Source: Callaeas wilsoni (taxonomy: Eukaryota > Chordata > Aves > Passeriformes > Callaeidae). From it: DNA of 64,000 nt. Where the stretch lies: assembly GCA_013398955.1 (NCBI GenBank), contig VWPU01014911.1, positions 1 to 64,000 of the forward strand, written 5' to 3'. Every line of letters starts with the position of its first letter. Positions within the stretch are counted from its first letter, which is position 1. Position numbers and translations under genes: made by a program. The notes below the pieces were generated by a model that saw only the letters and a program-made list of their open reading frames with translations, ran no database searches and was not told the origin of the DNA. Positions 32,801-43,076 of this stretch are shown here, one piece after another.

Positions 32801-35800
32801 GGGTGCAGCCTTTTAGAGTTCACTGGCAAAATAAAGTACATCGCATCAAAAAGAAAGGTGCTCCTTCTTTAAACAACTTTTTGTTTTAAACAGAGAAGAG
32901 TATAAATAAATAGCTATCTCTGTCTGAGTTTCCATACTTGAAGAGTTTGAAGTCTCTAAAAGAACAACTGAGTTGTAAAAAATGTAGTCAGACAAAGGGC
33001 TGTCTTGTGTATTGCGCTGTCTGATTCAGAGCTGCGTTAGCAGCTCATCCATTAGGGTTAGTAATGCTCGATATTATTTAATTAAGTGAATTAACAGACT
33101 AATGGAATTGCTTGAATTTATTGATCAGAAGAGAACAGCAGGAAAGTAAAAAGTTTGGAGAATTTCATTCAAAGGGCATTGGCAGTCTGTCTTTCTCTAA
33201 TCGTTTTCAGATCATGCTGAGCCAACACGTTTTATCTGCCTTTTTCCCCTTCTTGTCGTGTTTGTAGATTTACTGTGTAAGTCTTCATATTTTTCATGAA
33301 TGCCTCAGACAGCATGATCTTTATAAAATGCTTGCTTAGAGTTATTTAAAACTCTTGCCAGGGAAAAAAAAAGAGAGGGGCTAGAGATAAGAAGCCACTT
33401 GTGAACTTGGGCCCTGTGAGCATAGTGTTGTCTGTTCCTCCCTTTCCTGCAGAGTATTCATCAGCATTAAAAATGTTCTGAGCAGGAACTTGGTACGGTT
33501 ACATGGAATGAAAGAGGAAAGTCATCTTGGGCTGCCCTGTGCTTCAGGTTTAGGGGCTTGATTCAACTCCCAGAACTGTGCTTAAGCCTTCCAGATCCCT
33601 GTGTGAAGCCTTCCTACCCTCCAGCAGATCACTTTGGCACGTGGACTTGCGTGAGTCTTAGATGGTGTAGCAGGTTATTAAACATTTTATTTTGGATTGG
33701 GGGGGATTCGTTCTGCTCCTCATCCCTGTGCTCAACTTCAGGGGGTAGGATGCCTGGAAAACAGCTGGTCCGGCTACTAAAGACTGAGCCAAAGAAGTAC
33801 CTCAGGCTTTTCCTCTTTGTTTGTCACTGTTTCCCCCTGCATCCAGTAAAGGATGGAGATTGTCCTTAGCCCTCCATTTGTTCCTAATGTGTTTATAGAA
33901 ACCTTGTGTTTTACAGCAGTAGCCAGATTAAATTCTAACTTCTTGCCACCTTCCCTGTGTTGGGCATGGGTCACTCCCATGGCAAGGGAACTCCTGGCGC
34001 GTAAGGAGTGTTAAGAAGGTGACAGGAGTCTTTGAAAGGAGATTTGGCTTCTCCTTTGGTTCATACTCCTATTTATTTTCTTGTCAATCAGAGATTCTTG
34101 CTACCAATCAGAGGTTGGTCTGTGGGACATGGGATGCGGTTGTTTGGAATCAGGGCTACAGTGTTTATCGTCACACTCTGCAAATTCCGTGGCACTCTGT
34201 GATGTGCCATAAATAAAGAGGAAAAGCAGCTTCCAAAGAATTGCTTTTAGGAGTTGGCTTTTTCAAAGTGAGCATCCTTTTGGGTGCAGCAGGAATCTGG
34301 GTCCACTTCTGTGCTTGGTATAGGAGCCTTTTGACTGCTCCTTTGTAACTTGTACAAATAAATAATTGTCAAGCCGTGGGATGATAAATTCTGAATGGAA
34401 TAAGTTGTAAACATAAAGCTTGGGGAGATCTGTAACGTAAAGATGGCTTGTAGCAGGGGTTTATATAATGCGTGAAGTCGTCAGAAGCACAAGTGAGTGT
34501 GAGAAATGCATATTGTGTCTGGTGGTGAAGTTGGAAGGTGGGATATTAGAAGAGCAGAGGCCTATTTGAAATAAGTGTTTGGACTGTGCAGATGCCTGCA
34601 TGCTCTGGTCAGTGACCAGGGCTCCATTGCAGTCGACTCTCTTTGAACCTGTCAGGGAAAGGACATTGCTGAAGGCTTCCCTTCGGAGTGTTTGTAACTG
34701 TGTTTGGCTTCTACAGCAGCACTCACTTACCACTGGAGTGTTGTGCTTATAAGAGAATAGTATGGAAGTGATATTCTGAAATTTCCCTCTCTAGAGTGCA
34801 AATATGGGAAGGCAAATTCTCGGCTGGGAAAACAATCTTGGGAAATTATCTTCTCCTGGCATATTATTTATTGGTTATATAGTAACAAAGTTGGTGTAAT
34901 GCAGAAGGGCATGTCTGATCAACAGTTCAAGCATGCAGAGATCATTCTGGTCTAGAGAAATTTATTTTATTACTCATTTGTGCTTTGAGAGGCAGAAATG
35001 AGGAAATGCATGCAAAACAAACAGTATCTGCTTTATCATCAGAGTGTATGTCTTCAGACCTTCTTAAAATGACAGCAAAGTCGTCTGATATTTTCTGAAC
35101 GGAAAAACTAAGCTGCTCTCCATAAACCTCTCCAAAGGAGGCACATTGCCCATTGCATTACAGCAAAATATGAGAAGAGCAGCTTTTTTCTCATAAGTAC
35201 GTGTGTTCAGCAATTGGAATTTGAGAGGTTGTGAATGTTTTTTTTCCAACCATATCTCTGGGTAATTTAAAATAGTATATTTAATATAATTTAGTCTTTT
35301 AAAGAACCAGTAGCTTACCTAAATAGGAAGGTATTTTTTAATGGACAGCTTCCTTATGTCAAAACATAAATAAAATTTGCTTCTTGTCCTTAATTGAACT
35401 CCTATTAATCCATATGAAAGTAAAGAGAAATATTTTACCAATGGAAAAAACAGTTCAGTGCTACTGTACTGCCCTTTGCAGTGGTAGATGACAATATTGA
35501 TACTCTGAAATACAAATACTCTTTCAGTTGTGCAGCTCTAGACGAACAAATAAGAGCCATTTCTCCTAATTGTGAATACCAGAGTGGCTTTTTGCAGCAC
35601 TTGCCCTAAATCTGAACCAGCTGTGTAGAAGGAAACTACATAAAGGAAGTGCAGCAGGCCCTTTGATGACATCATCCTTATAACTCAGTGTCCCAGGAAG
35701 GTGACATTAAAGGTGTGTGGTCTGTCCAGTAGCATCATGCACAGACTGGAGAAGCAGGATCTGCTGCCCCCATCCCTCCTCCTGTTTATATGGAGGTTGT

Positions 35801-38800
35801 AAGGTGGTACCAGGAATCTGACTTTGAACTCTGTATTTAATGATGTCGCTTCCCGCATTTCTGAGTTGTAAGCAATGAAGCACTTTGCACTGCATGTTTA
35901 TAATCTCATAATTTTGTGTCCTGGCCTTCTGTTTAGCTGGTAAGCCGTTAATTTTCATGGCTCATGTTGAAGATGAAACGTAGTAAATTTTGGCTTAAGC
36001 AGTATCAAAATTTTAGTATGATTAGTTAGTTTAATATGATTTCCTTTTGAAATGTGCAGCCACTCTGTCTCAGCCTCTTGTCTTTGATCTCATTGCCTCA
36101 TTTTCGTTACACATGACAGCAGAGCAGAAGTTCCAAGGCTCCTGAACGTAGGTAGAAGGATAGTGGAGAAAAACCTCAAAAATGCTACATCAGGAGCTCA
36201 TAAAGACAGCAAAGGATTCTCAGCTGTTAATCCGCTTTACTGCAGGAAAACTTCAGTCAGAGCTCACCTGTCATATTTGACATTGCAGTGTATGAGATGT
36301 GAGACCATAGGACATTCAGTCCTGATGCTTACAGTCGTACTTTCTAATTAGATAAGCCATGGTCAGTATGTGAGAGGAGGCTGCAGGACTTCACCTTACA
36401 CTAATCAGGAACATCATACTTCCAGGGAGTGTTAATAACACTCTTCTGGCCTGTCCACATTTGTGATCCTCATCACTTTCAGAGTTCTGATGGTGTTTGT
36501 GGCTTTGTGATACCTGAAAAGGGACAGTGAGAGCTGCTTCACTTAGCTGAAGCATTCACTGTGTGTTGGTTTCCAGTCAGATGAGCATGGAGCCTTCATT
36601 CAGCCGTGTCTTGATGGTGCCTGCTCAGGACATTGGGGCTGCTGCGTTACCCACCCTGCGTTTTAGGGCCAGGGTGCTGGGCTCTGGTTCTGTAGTTGGT
36701 GGGTTTGGGGTTTTCTGTGAAAGGAATGCTGTGATATTAGTGGATGTAAAGTCATGTTCTTTTCTTTAAGGTATGAAGTTGTCTATGCAATATCTGTGCT
36801 ATGAACTTATCTGTGGTAACTTGACAAACAGAAGCAGCTCTGATAAAATCATAGAGATATGATTTTATCATAGAGGGAAAATCTGTCCAAGTCGCTACCT
36901 CGTAGTGCCACAGAGAGCACGAGTAGTAACGGAACGCTGCTTCTCCTCTTCCAAAAACTGTTCAAAGCACTTTGAAAACGTGACAGGCAGAAAAGAGCTT
37001 CTTGAATCTCTTAGGATTATTTATATTTGGTTATTGGTGAGAGAAAAGAAAGGTCAGGAATTCTAATATTTCTTTTTACCTCTAGACAGGAGACATGAGA
37101 GAGGTTTTTTTACCACTCACCCCAAAATGCTGGTTCACACTGATAAAAGTATGATGCAGAAAGATCCAGATGTAGTTTTAAGTTTAACACACATGCTGAT
37201 AACCTTTGTATGTCCAAGGCACATTTTTCTGATTTCTTGCTGATGGCAATGGAAAGAGCATATCTGTGTTTTCTTAAAATTGCTTGGTTGGTTTTTTATT
37301 TCCTTTTGAGGTAAATTTTTAAAAAGTGTTTCTCCCTTGCATCTAAAGACAGATGTGGATGTTCTGGCAGTTACCCATCAGTTTTATTGAAGCATGTTGC
37401 CCTTATAGTTACACATTTGGTTTGTATTTTCTCATGCTCTCCTGCTGCTTCTTATCTCTCTTTCCAGAGAGCCAAATGCATTATTAATGTTTAGGTTGCT
37501 GCAGGACATAAGGAAGTGAGTGATCTTGCTAGCAGAGCTTCTGCCAATGAAGAATTGAAGCTGTGGGATTAAGTACATCCTTAAAAGGATGATGATTGTA
37601 CAACTGTGTTGTAGTAACATGTTGATGATTGTCTTAAAAAAAAAAAAGACATCTCAAGAAAAGAGTGTACCTTATATTTATTTAGTGAGTTTGGGAATCA
37701 CTGGAGATCTTATCCCTGTACTATTCAATCCCACAACGGTGCAGCAGCTTTGGGCAAGTTCTGGAGAAATATGTCATGGTTTGAAGCAGAAGGTGTATGA
37801 TGAACTTGACAGAGACATTATGAGCAATTTCTTACACACTTGAAAAAAAGCAAGCACTGTGGAGTGCTTTGGTCACCTTAAACTGAACTCAGGTCTTGTT
37901 TGTAAATGTTGTGATTAAGTTGCTTCCAGCTAAGGAGATACCCAGGAGTGGGAATTGATGAAAGTAAACATTGCAAATGCAAGGCTTTGAGATCAACTCT
38001 GGAGCAGAGGTAAAATCTGAAAAACAAGAAATCATACAAAAATTGGAAGATAATGAAGTCAATCAGAAAAGAATAGAGTTTTGCAGTTTTGTCTGAGCAC
38101 GTGTGTTCTGTCAGCCATGTTGGTACAGAATTCAGGAACATATACTTTGGGTGAGAAAGTTTCATTTTATTTTTGGTAGCAAACATTTTAGATGCAACTA
38201 GAAGGTCTCCAGTTAACCTCTGGTAGTGCTGAATGAGATAGAGTAAGAGAAATTACAAATAAATAAAAACTCTGCCTTAACTTGCCTTTTGGTTATGAGA
38301 GCAGTGAGACTGAAATAAAGGCTGCGGAGTGGCAAACAAGAAGTGCTAACTTGCCTGAAGGTTCCAGGCAAGTTGTTGTAAATTGTCAGTGGAAATCCAC
38401 TTCTATGCCCAGTGAGAAGCAGCCGGGGGCTGTTCAGCATCAGGTACAGCCTGGGCTTGAGGTCAGTCAGATGCTCAGGAATGAGGGGCTCAGGAGCACT
38501 CCACATCCACGGTCAGCACTGGCTGTCAGTTATGTTGTCAGCATCTTAAAGAGGGACAGAAGATGAGTGGAGGTTTGGCTTTGGGGTATTTTTGTTTTCC
38601 TTCTACTTCTGGGGTTCATTATTCCAATTCAGTGGCTGTAGTTTAAGCAAAGGTATAGAGAAATGTGGGCTGTAGTTACTACAGAAGTGCTTGGTTTTCC
38701 AGGATGGACTGGGAAGCAGTCCATTGCCTCATTCCTTGGGCACGGGTACCACAGGTGAGCTTAAGGTGGGTACTTCCCCTACAGGCCCTGTAGCTGCAGG

Positions 38801-39836
38801 AGGCTAAGTCACTATTTTGGAAGGATTTACAAGCGTGTAGTTCTTCCTGATTATATCAGTGTAAATACATGTTTCTAGACTTGCTTCTGATGGTAATCAC
38901 AGTGATAACAAAATATTACTGAACTACCTGCAGCTTTGCAGCTGTCACATGCTCATGAAGTGAAGAAGAATATTTACCGCTGGGAAAACAGCAAGTCAGA
39001 GGAGAAGGCTCATGATTTCCTGAAGGTAGCAAGGAAGCTGGACCTGCCATTCCCCTCTGACACAGACCTTAACCTTTCTGTTACAGTTCCTACAGCTGGG
39101 CTGGCATTGTGCATCTCTGAAAAATACAAGTCCTACTTCTAATAATAGTGTATGCATGAAAGAAGTTTTAAATTTAAAAGTAAGATCTATAATGAAGTAT
39201 AATTGGAGTTGTCACAGTTTTCATGCAGAATGTGAACACATTGCCCAAGGTGATTATGCAGTCTTAAATTACTCTTAAGTAAATTAACTTGATAAGAAGC
39301 ACCCTGTGATTTCTAAGTTCTACTGTTATGCTTGATAGAATGAGTTCATGGCCTGTATAAAGTTGCAAAGAAAATAAAGTATTTAGTTGAAAAGAAAGTA
39401 CTTAAATCTATGTGAATATATTACTTCTTGGAACTTGGCATAGAAAAAGAACTCACCTTTAGAGATTGATTGCTTGTGCTTTGTCTGACCTATGAAGTTA
39501 GAGGACCTAATTTAATTGAAGAGGGCATATGTACAATGCTTTGAATTCTGTGATTGGTTTAAAAACAAAACTGTAGGAATATATGGAAGGTTAGAGGTGA
39601 CACAGCTCAATAGCCTTAGCATTTAGTAGAAAAAAATTGTAATACAGAGTGAAACACAGCAACTGTATGAATGATCATTTTTTGGTTTTGTTTTGCTTTT
39701 TTGTTTCCCCTTACAGTTTCAAAGAACATTTGAATCTTTAAGAAATGTATCCAGTAAATCTGATCTGCAGAAAACCTACCAAAAGTTTCGAAAAGATCTG
39801 GAAAATCTTGATTACTTGGCATACAAACGTCAGCAG
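17765..39836 (+). CDS. CTNNA3: CTNNA3 (alpha-T-catenin), 5' part, four coding exons spliced
   Basis: Alpha-T-catenin links cadherin-bound beta-catenin or plakoglobin to actin at adherens junctions, notably in heart intercalated discs and testis. Joining 17765-17866, 22948-23140, 30038-30204 and 39717-39836 gives 582 nt, exactly 194 codons with no stop, and every junction has GT/AG. The product covers most of the N-terminal vinculin-homology (VH1) domain used for dimerisation and beta-catenin binding. I assign the T paralogue from NCPQNPSS near residue 40, [13 protein letters not shown] near 67-79 and QRTFESL...SDLQKTYQK in the last exon. As I recall them, alpha-E and alpha-N differ at these places. 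Roughly 700 further residues (M domains, actin-binding domain) would lie beyond the right edge. In mammals this gene spans well over 1 Mb with LRRTM3 nested in a later intron; that part is not in view. Paralogue call is from memory of the family, not from a search. Confidence 0.95.
19450..19526. repeat. Long stem-loop (17-bp stem with one bulge, 42-nt loop)
   Basis: TGGAATAAAACAAGGCC at 19450-19466 pairs with GGCCTTTGTTTTATTCCA at 19509-19526; there is one extra T in the right arm. Two wobble or Watson-Crick pairs extend the outer end. The loop region can also pair AGGCC/CTGA with TCAGGCCT. Size and shape resemble a small pre-miRNA-like hairpin or a decayed inverted-repeat element; neither is established. 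Confidence 0.7.
21940..22598 (+). mobile_element. CR1 LINE fragment, sense, 3' end
   Basis: CR1 is the dominant non-LTR retrotransposon of birds, and nearly all copies are 5'-truncated. The run GCCCAGGTGGCCAAGAAGGCC, GTGAGGCCACATCTTGAGT, CTCAGCCTGGAGAAAAGGAGG and GGAAATGGCCTCAAGTTGC matches the CR1 3' region as I know it. It ends near 22598 with GGAGGTCTTTTCCTACCTTA and a decayed terminal ATGGTTCCATGAT. Phrases such as GGGACATGGTTTAGTGGTG suggest a CR1-F/Y-type copy. A 164-codon open frame inside is residual CR1 sequence, not a host gene. Confidence 0.93.
22948..23140 (+). CDS. CTNNA3: CTNNA3 second coding exon (residues 35-98 plus first base of 99)
   Basis: Acceptor TTTAAATGTAG|GTT at 22947/22948 and a consensus donor GAGA|GTAAGT at 23140/23141. 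The exon is 193 nt: 64 codons plus the first base of a Ser codon (phase 1). It reads [13 protein letters not shown], then a basic stretch [11 protein letters not shown] and the helix [21 protein letters not shown]. This region begins the dimerisation and beta-catenin-binding helices in alpha-catenins. The NCPQNPSS segment and the Trp in ATWNLL favour CTNNA3 over CTNNA1/2. The open frame runs on into the intron as far as 23238, but the family match stops at the donor. 24 of 64 full codons end in G or C. Confidence 0.95.
27283..27870 (+). mobile_element. CR1 LINE fragment, sense, with unusual 3' tail
   Basis: CAGCTCTGGGGCCCTCAACA, AGAAGGACATGGACCTGTTG, CTCCTTCAGCCTGGAGAGAA and GTGTTCCTGCCCATGGCAGG follow the CR1 3' region in order. 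It contains a deletion around the middle relative to what I expect. After CACTTCCAACCCTAAAG the usual short ATTCTATG-type terminal repeats are replaced by a 25-bp tandem array and an adjoining hairpin, described separately. Confidence 0.92.
27795..27869 (+). repeat. 25-bp tandem repeat x3 at the CR1 3' tail
   Basis: Three units start at 27795, 27820 and 27845, each TCTAG(G/A)ATTCT(G/A)TATTATAAA plus five bases. They match the ATTCT-type CR1 terminal microsatellite expanded into a longer unit. A perfect inverted repeat, TAGAGCCATG / CATGGCTCTA with a GAG loop, lies directly before and overlaps the first unit (27776-27798). Confidence 0.9.
29164..29485 (-). mobile_element. CR1 LINE fragment, antisense
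   Basis: On the + strand it begins CACAGAATGTTCGAGGGTGG and GAAGGGACCTCTGAGGTTGC, then GGTCCAATGCCCCTGGTCAG and GGATGGAGACTCCACAGCC. That is the reverse complement of the CR1 3' terminus and adjacent region. The element therefore points leftwards, with its 3' end at about 29164. It is 5'-truncated at about 29485. Confidence 0.92.
30038..30204 (+). CDS. CTNNA3: CTNNA3 third coding exon (residues 99-154), unusually GC-rich
   Basis: Acceptor CTTCCTTTTGCAG|GT and donor GCGGTG|GTGAGT. A GT three bases earlier (30202) is possible, but GTGAGT at 30205 is the stronger donor and keeps the family length of 56 codons including the split Ser. The sequence passes through [11 protein letters not shown] and [21 protein letters not shown] to LLQHLAV; the run [12 protein letters not shown] is a hallmark of alpha-catenins. 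Hand count: 46 of 55 full codons end in G or C (84%), against 30-41% in the other three exons. Residue 124 is Pro (codon at 30112), where I recall Gln in human alpha-T and Arg in alpha-E, within what should be a helix. The frame stays open, so I see no sign of a pseudogene. Confidence 0.93.
30205..39716 (+). other. CTNNA3: CTNNA3 intron 4 (between third and fourth coding exons)
   Basis: A 9.5-kb phase-0 intron. Its first 125 bases continue the GC-rich block of the preceding exon. A perfect GNRA-loop hairpin lies at 36841-36870. I see no CR1 or other named repeat and no gene in the remainder, which is AT-rich single-copy sequence. Confidence 0.9.
36841..36870. repeat. Perfect 13-bp hairpin with GAGA tetraloop
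   Basis: TGATAAAATCATA (36841-36853) and TATGATTTTATCA (36858-36870) are exact reverse complements around GAGA, which as RNA would be a GNRA tetraloop. The word TCATAGAG also occurs directly repeated at 36849 and 36868. This may be a small inverted duplication. Confidence 0.95.
39717..39836 (+). CDS. CTNNA3: CTNNA3 fourth coding exon (residues 155-194)
   Basis: Acceptor with a long T-rich tract ending CCCCTTACAG|TTTC, donor CAGCAG|GTAAGA at 39836/39837. The exon is 120 nt, exactly 40 codons, phase 0 at both ends. It encodes [20 protein letters not shown] followed by [20 protein letters not shown], which closely follows human alpha-T as I remember it. The exon continues the VH1 helical bundle. 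Only 12 of 40 codons end in G or C, in contrast with the previous exon. The next family exon, expected to begin with a DLKSPNQRDE-like sequence, is not recognisable before the right edge. Confidence 0.94.
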
Positions 39837-42583
39837 GTAAGACCATGGAAGCTTGTAAGAAGACAATGCTGGGCATAAATAGGGTGGGTGGTAAAACTGC
39901 CGTGTTTGATGGAGTTACTGTTCTGGCAGTTGGGTTTTGTGCTTTGTGCAGTGTCAGGTAAGGCAGCAGGAGGGGGGCCAAGTCTGCATGATGCTGGACT
40001 GCCTGGGTTTTGGTTTCTCAGCAGAGAGGAGCACAGGCAAAACAAGTAAGTGAGACTTTGCAGACTATTGAACGTTGCATTAACATGTACGTTTCTAAAT
40101 GGAAGTGTATGAAAATACTATTTGCATTCTTTTACTTGAAAAATTAACCAAATTCACATAAGTTAATAGAATCCAATATTTACTGTGCATGCAAACCACT
40201 AATTTTTTCTTCTTTAGAAATTAATTTATGAGGTTAGTATGCATAAAACTTTGAAGTGTACATGGTCTTGTGTTTGCAAGATCAAGGTTAAATTGAATTG
40301 TTAACTCGTGTTTAGTGTTAGATATTCTGTCACTTACACATAACTTATGTGAAAATGTCAGCTCTCATTATGGGCATTCACTAATTTTTTCTCTTGATAA
40401 AATAAGACTTTTCCTCTTCCAAAGCATGAGGGTAAAAGCTGTAACATTTCTATATGGGGGTCGTTGTGGTGTGTGTTTTCCTGAATTCTGTCACTTGGTG
40501 TCAGTGTTGTCAAACGGTTCATTGCTTGGGGCAGCTCTCTTGCAGCTGTTTATGTCGGGTAATTGATTAGATTACCTGTGTCGTAGTTAATTTGCCCTGT
40601 TTACCTAAGCAGTAGTTACGTGGTTATGGCGAGGAGTATTTTAACTGCTTGTTGATACTGAGATTTTCATTTCAGTAGAACTTGCTGGAGAATCTGCAGT
40701 GAGGGATTTAAAAAGTGCATTTGTGTATGTATTTAGTGTAGAAGATGCTTTGAATTTTGTCCTGCTTTAAAAAGAAAGTAATCTTTCTGTGAAAAAATTG
40801 AGAATCGGTTTGATTACTGAAGCTGGTTTGGGACTGAAGCATCGTGCATTTGTGACATGCTTGTGGAGTGTGCACATTTAATTGATAACAATTTATCTGC
40901 ACTCATATCAGGTTAAGTGTATATTCATAGTCCCTCTGGCAAAATGCTGAGTAACTGCATCTGTTCAGAGGCAAATGTTTGTACAGGATATGAGTGTGAA
41001 TCCATTGGTGGTAAAATAAGTGGTTTATGCTGAAAGCAATGAATGTTGCTTTTGAAAGAAATGCAGTTATCTGCTTCTGTACTGTTTCTTCAGACATGAG
41101 CCATGAAGTGCAATGTAGCAATGTACTTCTTCAGTGGAGAAGTTTACAGGACAGAGGGGAAATCAAAGCTGTGCTTTTTAAAGCATGTTCAGAATGTCCC
41201 ACATCGACTCTGATTAATAAATATAGATCAAACTTTTATGAGTGGTAGCAGTATACAAGTGGCAAACTTGTTTGGGGTCATGGTTGGACTGCATCCACTA
41301 GAGAAATTCCTTTGGGTTGAGAATATCTGTTTATAGCCAGGCTGCCATTTTGAAGCATGCCAGGAGATACCTGCGTCTGAGAAATACAGATTTTCTTTCT
41401 GGTACAGGAGATAGTTTGGCAATCCACTTGAATTAAAATAAGCTTTTAATTTCCTTGATACTGTCTCATCTCTGAAATTTGACTTAAAAGAATAGCTACA
41501 TGCCACAAAGAGTGCTAAAACTTGTTCTCTTGCTCTGTGACTGTGTGGAATGTTTCCAATAAAAGCTAAGTAAACCTTACATTGGTTTGTATCAACCTAA
41601 ATATCAACACCTTTGCAATATGAATACTTTTGGGGGAAATGAGAGGACAAAATGGAAAAGCACTTAGGGATAAGTTGGGACTCAGTGATAGACCCCAGCT
41701 CTGCTCTTGGGATACTGCAGCAGGTGCACGCTTCCTTTTCTCTTAGGTGTGTCTTTGTTCCTGTTGAAGGGAAGTTGTGCATATAGTGTTCAGCTGGAAT
41801 GGCACTGGTTTGAGGCCGTTTATTATAATTATCTCACTGTAAGGTCATTTAAGGAGTGTTGGGCAATAGCTGCAATAAAAAAGGACTTAAAATGAAGTTC
41901 AGTGGTATTTAGCACCTGTCAAACTGAAAAATTGCCGCTGTTGCTGCTGTTATTAGCGCTAACAGTGCCTTTAGGATGCCTGTAGCAGTGCTGGCTGTAA
42001 TCCAAAGACACTCAGTTTTTGACTGGAAGCCTCCATCAATGTGGTCATCTTATAGCTGACAACGGGACTTTAGTATGTGCACACACACAAAAGCAGCATC
42101 CTGTTGTAAAGTGTTCACATTTAAGGTTGGTTTGATGTTGATTGTATGCCCTCAAGGAAATTGTGTGTTAAAGGACTCAATCTATGGGAAATCATTTTGG
42201 TTAATCCATTAAAAAAATCTTTTTAGGATTTCTTTGATGATTGTTGGATTTAGAAATGTTTTAAAAAGTTACATTGGAAGCTGAAGGAGTTAAGGGCTGT
42301 ATCGAAGATATTTATGGGGCACACAGTAATTCACTTTGCTCATGGGAAACAGTGCTTCCAGAGGATGGAGCAGACCCACTCCCTGTTCTGTTTCACAGTC
42401 CCTCATTAGCAGTACTGCAGCTGGCTTCATGATCATACAGGTCAAATTTGCATTTTGAAAGTCTTAATTTTGAATGAAGACTTGCTTCTTCAGTCAAATG
42501 GTATTTCTTTTTGTTAAAATGAATTAAATGTGCTTTTATTCTTCACCTTTGATTGTTCGCTTTGGCGGGAGAGAATCAGAAGA

Positions 42584-43076
42584 GTGAAAGTGAGAAGCTG
42601 TGGGTTGATAAAGTCGTTTTAACAGATAAAGCAAAAGCCGTGCACGCACAGAAAGCAGAAGAAGGAATTGATTCCCCACTTCCCATGGCTGGGCAGGTGT
42701 TCATCCATCCCCAGGGGAGCAGGGCCCCATCCTGTGTGACGGTGACTGGGGAAGACAGACTCCATCAACCTGAATGTCCTCCTTGCTTCTTCTCCTCCCC
42801 CCAGCTCTGTGTGCTGAGCATGGCCCCACATGGTCTGGGACATCCCTTGGGTCACTTGGGGTCAGCTGTCCTGGCTGTGTCCCCTCCCAGCTCCCCGTGA
42901 CCCCAGCCCCTCGCTGGCGGGATCGGGCGAGGGCCAGAAGAGGCCTTGGCTCTGTGTGAGCTCTGCTCAGCAATAACCAAAACATCCCTGTGTTACCAAC
43001 ACTGATTCCAGCACGAATCCAAAGCACAGCCCATGCTGGTGTGAAGAAAATAACTGCACCCCAGCCAAAACCAGCA
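42584..43076. mobile_element. Endogenous-retrovirus LTR fragment of a family common in passerine birds
   Basis: The sequence follows, in order, an avian ERV LTR family I recognise from memory: AGATAAAGCAAAAGCCGTGC, GGGGAGCAGGGCCCCATCCT, GTGACTGGGGAAGACAGAC, CATCCCTTGGGTCACTTGGG, GTCCTGGCTGTGTCCCCTCC, CTGCTCAGCAATAACCAAAA, CATCCCTGTGTTACCAACAC and CAGCCAAAACCAGCACAC. It differs from the form I know by many substitutions, so it is an old copy. No retroviral gag, pol or env coding sequence is seen beside it, consistent with a solo LTR or fragment. The exact subfamily (for example a TguLTR5 relative) and the ends are uncertain. An open frame starting at 42553 is incidental. Confidence 0.72.

Noticed and set aside
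42553..42900. 115-codon open frame
   Set aside because: Most of it overlaps the ERV-type LTR repeat; the translation shows no retroviral or cellular protein similarity that I recognise.
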